Source: Massilia sp. Root335 (GTDB lineage: Bacteria; Pseudomonadota; Gammaproteobacteria; Burkholderiales; Burkholderiaceae_D). From it: a stretch of 64,000 nt of DNA. The stretch covers positions 127,315-191,314 of the forward strand of contig NZ_LMCY01000048.1 in the NCBI RefSeq assembly GCF_001425685.1, written 5' to 3'. How positions within the stretch are numbered: position 1 is the stretch's first letter; every line of letters starts with the position of its first letter. The translations under genes were made by a program, and so were the position numbers. Below are positions 58,673 through 64,000 of the stretch, piece by piece. The notes below the pieces were generated by a model, which was not told where the DNA came from, ran no database searches, and saw nothing but the letters and a program-made list of their open reading frames with translations.

Positions 58673-59773
58673 ATGATGACCACTGCACCCGCCACGCCCA
58701 CCGTTCCACAAGTTCCGCTGTGGAGCCCGCAGCGCGCGCATGCCTGGTTCGCGGCGCAACCGCGCATCCTCGGTGCCAACTTCGTTCCCGCCAGCGCGGT
58801 CAACCAGCTGGAAATGTGGCAGGCCGACACCTTCGATGCGGAGCGCATCGACCTCGAACTGGGCTGGGCCGCCGGCCTGGGCATGAACACCATGCGCGTG
58901 TTCCTGCACGACCTGCTGTGGGCACACGATGCGGAAGGATTCAAGCGGCGCATCGACGTTTACCTGGGCATCGCCGCGCGGCACGGGATCCGTACGATGC
59001 TGGTGCTGTTCGATTCGTGCTGGGATCCGCGTCCCGAGCTGGGGCCGCAGCGCTGGCCCGAACCGGGCGTCCACAATTCCTGCTGGGTGCAGAGCCCGGG
59101 CGCGGCCCAGCTGGCCGATCCGTCCAGCTATCCGGCGCTGCGCGCATACGTGGAGGACATCGTCGCCAGCTTCGGCAACGACGACCGCGTGTGGTGCTGG
59201 GACCTGTGGAACGAGCCTGACAACCAGGGCGGCGGCCTGGGGTACTACCTGCCGTTCGAAGCCAAGGAAAAGATCTCGCTGGTGGCGAAGCTGCTGCCGC
59301 AGGTATTCGGCTGGGCCCAGGCCTGCGCGCCGAAGCAGCCGCTGACCAGCGGCGTCTGGTTCGGCGACGACTGGTCGCCGGCGTCCACGGTACTCAACGA
59401 CGTGCAGAAAGCGCAGTTGGCGCTGTCGGACGTGTTAACCTTCCACGATTACAGCGGTCCGGAAAAATTCCTGGCCCGCGTCCACCAGTTGCAGGGCTAC
59501 GGCCGCCCGCTGATCTGCACCGAATACATGGCGCGCGGCATGGGGTCCACCTTCAGTTCCGCCCTGGAGATCGCGCGCACGGAACACATCGGCATGATCA
59601 ACTGGGGCTTCGTGGCGGGCCGCAGCCAGACCAACATGCCGTGGGACTCGTGGAAGACGCCGTACGCGGACACGCCGCCGCCCGTCTGGTTCCACGACGT
59701 GCTGCATGCCGACGGGACGCCCTATTGCACAGAGGAGGTCGAACTGCTGCGGCAGTACGGCAAAACAGAATGA
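58673..59773 (+). CDS. GH5-like (cellulase-family) glycoside hydrolase, cytoplasmic
   Basis: A 366-residue TIM-barrel hydrolase of clan GH-A: the acid/base Glu is in LWNEPDNQ (E181) and the nucleophile in ICTEYMARG (E284), with NTMRVFLHDLLW near residues 72-83. It has no signal peptide, so it should act in the cytoplasm on imported oligosaccharides. Related proteins are often labelled cellulase or xylanase without biochemical proof. It lies 36 bp after the lipoprotein gene and overlaps the next gene by four bases. Confidence 0.85.
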   Translation: MMTTAPATPTVPQVPLWSPQRAHAWFAAQPRILGANFVPASAVNQLEMWQADTFDAERIDLELGWAAGLGMNTMRVFLHDLLWAHDAEGFKRRIDVYLGIAARHGIRTMLVLFDSCWDPRPELGPQRWPEPGVHNSCWVQSPGAAQLADPSSYPALRAYVEDIVASFGNDDRVWCWDLWNEPDNQGGGLGYYLPFEAKEKISLVAKLLPQVFGWAQACAPKQPLTSGVWFGDDWSPASTVLNDVQKAQLALSDVLTFHDYSGPEKFLARVHQLQGYGRPLICTEYMARGMGSTFSSALEIARTEHIGMINWGFVAGRSQTNMPWDSWKTPYADTPPPVWFHDVLHADGTPYCTEEVELLRQYGKTE

Positions 59774-60867
59774 AGATGGAACATGAACTGGGCGGCATCG
59801 AGTGGGTCGACGTCAGCAAGCGCTATGGCCAGAACGCGGTAATCCCGGACTTCAACCTGTCGATCGCGTCCGGCGAATTCATCGCGCTGCTGGGTCCATC
59901 GGGCTGCGGCAAATCGACGCTGCTGCGCATGCTGGCGGGACTGGAGCCGGTGTCGGGCGGCCGCATCGCCATCGGCGGGCGCGACGTCACCACGCTGCCG
60001 CCGGGCCAGCGCGGCGTGGCGATGGTATTCCAGCAGTACGCGCTGTATCCGCACATGACGGTACGCGACAACCTGGCGTTCGGCCTGCGCAACATCCGCA
60101 TGGATGAAGCGGACATCGCGCGCCGCGTGACCGATGCGGCCAACATGCTCGAACTGCAGGCGCTGCTGGAGCGCAAGCCCGGACAGCTGTCCGGCGGCCA
60201 GCGCCAGCGCGTCGCCATCGGCCGCGCCGTGGTCAAGGAGCCGCTCGCGTTCCTGTTCGACGAACCGCTGTCCAATCTCGACGCCGCATTGCGCACGCGC
60301 ACCCGGCTGGAGCTCGCGCGCCTGCACAAGCGCCTGGGCGCGACCATGCTCATCGTCACCCACGACCAGGTCGAAGCCATGACCCTGGCCAGCCGCATCG
60401 TGGTGCTGAACCAGGGCCGCATCGAACAGTGCGCGGCGCCGATGGAACTGTATGAACGCCCCGCCACGCGGTTCGTGGCGGGCTTCGTCGGCAGCCCAGG
60501 CATGAACTTCCTGCCGGTCGTGCGCGCGCCCGACGTCGATGGCCGCTGCGCCGTCACGCTGGCAGACGGCGCGACCGTGCGGACCGCCGTGCCCGCGTTC
60601 GCGGCGGAAGGCAGGCTGGAACTGGGCCTGCGCCCGGATGCCATCACGCCCGCCGCCGACGGGCAGCTCGAGGGCACCGTGGAGGTGATCGAACGCCTTG
60701 GCGACCGCACCCTGCTGCACGTGCAGTTGCGGGACGGCTTGCTGATCGTGGCCGACGCGCCGCCGCGCGCCGCGGAGCCGGCCGTGGGTTCCACCATCCG
60801 CCTGCGCCTGGACCTGCGGCGCGCCCACCTGTTCGACGCGGCCGGTACCGCGCACCATCCGGCATGA
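59770..60867 (+). CDS. ABC importer ATPase, MalK/UgpC type
   Basis: A 365-residue ATPase with Walker A GPSGCGKST, signature LSGGQRQRVAIGRA, Walker B LAFLFDEPLSNLD and the C-terminal TOBE regulatory part (about residues 235-365) of the CUT1 sugar-importer ATPases. The ATG at 59770 overlaps the GH5-like stop (ATGA). With the two permeases and binding protein it makes a complete importer. In this family one ATPase can serve several importers, but here it is encoded in the operon. Confidence 0.93.
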   Translation: MKMEHELGGIEWVDVSKRYGQNAVIPDFNLSIASGEFIALLGPSGCGKSTLLRMLAGLEPVSGGRIAIGGRDVTTLPPGQRGVAMVFQQYALYPHMTVRDNLAFGLRNIRMDEADIARRVTDAANMLELQALLERKPGQLSGGQRQRVAIGRAVVKEPLAFLFDEPLSNLDAALRTRTRLELARLHKRLGATMLIVTHDQVEAMTLASRIVVLNQGRIEQCAAPMELYERPATRFVAGFVGSPGMNFLPVVRAPDVDGRCAVTLADGATVRTAVPAFAAEGRLELGLRPDAITPAADGQLEGTVEVIERLGDRTLLHVQLRDGLLIVADAPPRAAEPAVGSTIRLRLDLRRAHLFDAAGTAHHPA

Positions 60868-60877
60868 GGCGCGACCG

Positions 60878-61792
60878 ATGAAACGCGACCTCCCCTCTGC
60901 CCTGCTCGCGCCCGCGCGCCGCACCGCCTTTGCCTGGACCGGCCTGCTGTTCGTCACCCCCTTCCTGCTGTGCTACCTGGCGTTGCTGGTGTGGCCGCTG
61001 GCGAAAGGGCTGTGGCTCAGCCTCCACGCGATCGACCTGCTCTCCAACATCGGCCGCTGGGTCGGCGCCGTCAACTTCATCGACCTGCTGCAGGACGAGA
61101 TGTTCGTGCGCTCGACGTTCAACACCGTGCTGTTCGCGGCGCTGTGCACGCCCGCCATGGTGATCACGGGCCTGGCGCTGGCGCTGGCGCTGAACCGGCC
61201 GGGCCGCGCCACCGCCATCCTGCGCGGCGTATTTTTCGGCGCCGGCGTGCTGTCGGTCACCATCGTCACGCTGGTCTGGCGCCTGGTGCTGATGCCGGAA
61301 CACGGCATGCTGGCCAACGCCGCGCATGGCATGGGCCTGGACGCCGGCGCACCGCTGACCAGCGAATGGCTGGCATTGCCGATGGTCGTGCTGGCCACCG
61401 TCTGGTGGGGCGTCGGCATGCCGATGATGCTGTTCCTGGCGTCGCTGCAGCAGATCCCGCACGATGTCTACGAGGCCGCCGCGCTGGACAACACCAGCCG
61501 CTGGCGCAGCTTCCGCCACATCACGCTGCCGGCGATCCGCCACAGCGTGATCCTCGTTGCGGTCACACAGCTGATCGCACAGTTGCAGGTGTTCGGCCAG
61601 ATCCAGTTGCTGACGCAGGGCGGTCCGAACAACAGCACCCGCTCGCTGGTGATGTTCGTGTACGAAGCCATGTTCGAACAATGGCAGCTCGGGTATGCGG
61701 CCGCCGGCGCGCAAGCGTTATTCCTGTTGATGCTGGCCGGGATCGCGCTGCAAGGCTGGCTCGAACGCCGCGCACGAAAGGCGCAATCATGA
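60878..61792 (+). CDS. Sugar ABC transporter permease, MalF/UgpA type
   Basis: A 304-residue inner-membrane permease with six predicted segments (FVTPFLLCYLALLVWPLAKG first) and the cytoplasmic EAA loop YEAAALDNTSRWRSFRHITL that contacts the ATPase. It starts ten bases after the ATPase gene and its stop overlaps the start of the second permease (ATGA). Confidence 0.93.
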   Translation: MKRDLPSALLAPARRTAFAWTGLLFVTPFLLCYLALLVWPLAKGLWLSLHAIDLLSNIGRWVGAVNFIDLLQDEMFVRSTFNTVLFAALCTPAMVITGLALALALNRPGRATAILRGVFFGAGVLSVTIVTLVWRLVLMPEHGMLANAAHGMGLDAGAPLTSEWLALPMVVLATVWWGVGMPMMLFLASLQQIPHDVYEAAALDNTSRWRSFRHITLPAIRHSVILVAVTQLIAQLQVFGQIQLLTQGGPNNSTRSLVMFVYEAMFEQWQLGYAAAGAQALFLLMLAGIALQGWLERRARKAQS

Positions 61793-62631
61793 ATGCGAAT
61801 CTGACCAACCGCTGGGGCAACCGCGCCATCTTCGGCGCCACCGTGCTGGCCGCGATCGTCTGGGTGGCGCCCTTGCTGTGGATACTGGCGCTGTCGTTCA
61901 AGCCCAACGAATTGCTGGCGCAGCGCACCGACATCCTGTTCGCGCCGCCCTACACCTTGAAGAACTACAGCGACATCCTCGGCACCTCGCTGGTGTTCCG
62001 CTGGATCGTCAATTCCTGCGTGGTGGCATTCGCCCAGACCATCCTGGTGCTGCTGCTGTCGTCGCTGGCAGGCTATGGCTTCGCCCGCACCGAGTTCCCC
62101 GGCAAGACCTGGCTGTACCGCCTCGTGCTGGCCGGGCTGGCCGTGCCGCAGACCGCCGTCGTCATCCCGCTGCACCGCATGTTCGCCGACTGGGGCCTGC
62201 ACAACAGTTATCCGGGCCTGATCCTGCCCGGCCTGGCGGCGCCGTTCGGCGTGTTCCTGATGACGCAATACTTCAAGGCGATACCGCGCGACCTGGAAGA
62301 AGCCGCCCTGCTGGACAATGCCTCGCGCTGGACCGTGTTCACCCGCGTGATCCTGCCGCTGTCGCTGCCGGCGCAAGCCACGCTGGGCATCGTCACCTTT
62401 CTCGGCGCGTGGAACGATTACCTGTGGCCGCTGATCTCCGCCACCCAATCGGACCACTACACGCTGACCTTGGGCCTGGCCTCGACGCAGACCAACTTCG
62501 CACAGTCCGAAGGCCTGGGCTTCCTGATGGCGCAAGCCGTGTTCGCGGCGGCGCCGGTGCTGGTGCTGTACGCCTTCTTCCAACAATACATCGTCGCCGC
62601 GGTCGCCGGCACCCGGGTACGTTCAGCATGA
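61789..62631 (+). CDS. Sugar ABC transporter permease, MalG/UgpE type
   Basis: A 280-residue permease with six segments and the EAA loop LEEAALLDNASRWTVFTRVI. Family hallmarks include AQTILVLLLSSLAGYGFART and the GAWNDYLWPL segment near the C-terminus. Start and stop both overlap neighbours by four bases, so all importer parts are made together. Confidence 0.94.
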   Translation: MNANLTNRWGNRAIFGATVLAAIVWVAPLLWILALSFKPNELLAQRTDILFAPPYTLKNYSDILGTSLVFRWIVNSCVVAFAQTILVLLLSSLAGYGFARTEFPGKTWLYRLVLAGLAVPQTAVVIPLHRMFADWGLHNSYPGLILPGLAAPFGVFLMTQYFKAIPRDLEEAALLDNASRWTVFTRVILPLSLPAQATLGIVTFLGAWNDYLWPLISATQSDHYTLTLGLASTQTNFAQSEGLGFLMAQAVFAAAPVLVLYAFFQQYIVAAVAGTRVRSA

Positions 62632-63980
62632 GACTCATTTCTTTTGTCGCCGCCCTGGCCTTGACGTTCGCCGGCAGCACGGCATCGGCCACGCCGACCG
62701 ACATCTCGTTCGCACGCTTCTTCGGTTCCTGCGAAGCGGAATACGGCAACTCGACCGATACCGCCAACGCCACCGGCGAATGCGGCATCATCACCACGCT
62801 GGTCAACAAGTTCAACGCCACCAACCACGAGCAGATCACGGTGCACACGCAAGTGGTGGAGCATGGCTCGTACTACAGCCAGCTGGGTGCGCGGATCGTC
62901 GGCCGCGACGTACCGGCCGTCGCCATCCTGCACAGCTCCGCCCTGAACGACTTCGTCAAGCGCGGCCTGATCGCGCCGCTGGACGACGAGTTCCGCGCCG
63001 CCGGCATCGACGTCGCCGACTTCACGCCGCAAGCGCAGACCGCGGTCACGATCGACGGCCATCGGTACGCCCTGCCCTTCGACACCCATTCCTGGCTGTG
63101 GCACATCAATCTCAATTTGATGAAGCGCGCCGGGCTGGTGACGAAGGACGGCAAGCCGCTGCTGCCGCAATCGCCACAGGAGCTCCTGGCCCAGGCACGC
63201 CGGTTCAAGGCCGCCACCGGCAAGCCCTATTTCATCTGGCTGACCGATAACGATCCGGCCTTCTTCCCGCGCATCCTGCTGACGCTCGTACGCCAGCAGG
63301 ACACGACCCTGTTCCCCAGGGACGACTTCCACATCGACCTGCACAGCGCGACCGTGCGCGCGTCCGTGCAGCTGCTCAGGACGATGTACGAAGAAGGGCT
63401 GACCACGCGCGGCCAGGATTATGGCGCCGCCCTGCAAAGCTTTGCCGCCGGCGAAGGCGCCGTGATGATCAACGGGACCTGGATCATCGGCGACCTGCTG
63501 CGCCAGTCGCATCAGGCGCACAGCGCCACCGCGGGAGGCTACACGGCGGTGCCGTTCCCGCGCCTGCATGGCCGCAGCGCGGTCTGGGCCGACAATCACG
63601 TGATGGTGCTGCTGAAAGGCGGCACGCCAGACGCGCGCAGCCGCCACGCCGCGCTGGCCTTCCTCAAGTTTTTATACGATGAAGGCGGCGTGTGGGCGCA
63701 CACCGGCCAGCTGCCGACGCGCCGCTCGGTGATCGAATCGGCGTCGTTCACGCGGCTGCCGCTGCGCAGCGAGATTGCCGCCATTGCGCGTGACGGCGTG
63801 GCGCTGCCGATCGAAGTCGCGCGCCAGGCGATCGTCGCCAAAACGCTGGGCGATGCGATGATCGCGGTGATCGCCTACGGCGCGGACCTGGACCGCACCC
63901 TGGCGCGCGCCGAAACCAGCATCGACCGCATGCTGGCGCGCGACGCCCAGTTTCAGGGAGGCGCCACGGCGCCGCGCTGA
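62628..63980 (+). CDS. Extracellular solute-binding protein, family 1 (CUT1 importer)
   Basis: A 450-residue periplasmic binding protein with a signal peptide (SFVAALALTFAGSTASA, to about residue 21). The type II fold shows conserved blocks such as DVPAVAILHSSALNDFVKRG, INGTWIIGDLL and AALAFLKFLYDEGG, typical of oligosaccharide binders. Two cysteines near the N-terminus (GSCEAEYG, GECGII) may form a disulfide. It is the last gene seen of the operon; an AGGAAGG-type site at 63981-63988 hints at another gene just beyond the window. Confidence 0.92.
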   Translation: MRLISFVAALALTFAGSTASATPTDISFARFFGSCEAEYGNSTDTANATGECGIITTLVNKFNATNHEQITVHTQVVEHGSYYSQLGARIVGRDVPAVAILHSSALNDFVKRGLIAPLDDEFRAAGIDVADFTPQAQTAVTIDGHRYALPFDTHSWLWHINLNLMKRAGLVTKDGKPLLPQSPQELLAQARRFKAATGKPYFIWLTDNDPAFFPRILLTLVRQQDTTLFPRDDFHIDLHSATVRASVQLLRTMYEEGLTTRGQDYGAALQSFAAGEGAVMINGTWIIGDLLRQSHQAHSATAGGYTAVPFPRLHGRSAVWADNHVMVLLKGGTPDARSRHAALAFLKFLYDEGGVWAHTGQLPTRRSVIESASFTRLPLRSEIAAIARDGVALPIEVARQAIVAKTLGDAMIAVIAYGADLDRTLARAETSIDRMLARDAQFQGGATAPR

Positions 63981-64000
63981 AGGAAGGTCTTCATCCGAAT

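Overview
The window is very GC-rich, densely coded bacterial chromosome. The combination of fmdB-DUF502-aspS-nudB, ubiE/Tim44/ubiJ/ubiB with a DUF971 gene beside it, a DUF3683 FAD/Fe-S oxidoreductase, a T6SS cluster and a carbohydrate-active TonB/ABC locus points to a betaproteobacterium of the Burkholderiales, most likely Oxalobacteraceae (Massilia-like). This is inference from gene order and protein style; no rRNA or tRNA gene was seen. There is no CRISPR array, prophage or insertion sequence.

Layout. 1-4.5 kb: start of a type VI secretion operon on the minus strand (tssA-tssB-tssC-hcp-tagJ, tagJ cut by the window edge), with a long stem-loop directly after hcp. 4.7-16 kb: housekeeping and accessory genes: MocR-type regulator, OsmC and PaiB proteins, a DUF4142 protein, a Tat-exported phosphoesterase, a secreted S41 protease flanked by two helically phased repeat arrays, an O-methyltransferase, a CYTH-CHAD protein, and a two-gene unit (14.3-16.0 kb) pairing a protein with a caspase-like His-Gly/Cys signature with a protein carrying an FTP/PepSY-like prodomain motif. 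16-20.5 kb: LysR-MFS-CoA-transferase-HMG-CoA lyase, read here as uptake and catabolism of a branched dicarboxylate. 20.5-22.1 kb: a divergent cysteinyl-tRNA synthetase paralogue behind an intrinsic terminator, i.e. an attenuator-like leader. 22-29 kb: fatty-acid beta-oxidation operon with its TetR regulator.

29-37 kb: S4 RNA-binding protein, a cardiolipin-synthase-like PLD enzyme with its usual endonuclease/exonuclease/phosphatase partner, a small unknown protein with its own promoter, then a PAS histidine kinase translationally coupled to an HD-GYP protein, and a CHASE3/GAF-like/GGDEF cyclase. 37-47 kb: nudB-aspS-DUF502-fmdB and the ubiquinone cluster, with a cold-shock gene and a candidate small RNA. 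47-51 kb: HIT protein coupled to a 1335-residue DUF3683 oxidoreductase.

51.6-64 kb: a glycan-use locus. Two secreted six-bladed-propeller glycosidases (one with a ricin-type lectin tail, one a lipoprotein) would cut the polymer outside; a TonB-dependent receptor would take fragments through the outer membrane; a binding-protein ABC transporter would carry them in; and a GH5-like enzyme without a signal peptide would finish the job in the cytoplasm. A winged-helix regulator sits in the middle, and short CGCAAAT-containing repeats occur in the two promoter regions it separates.
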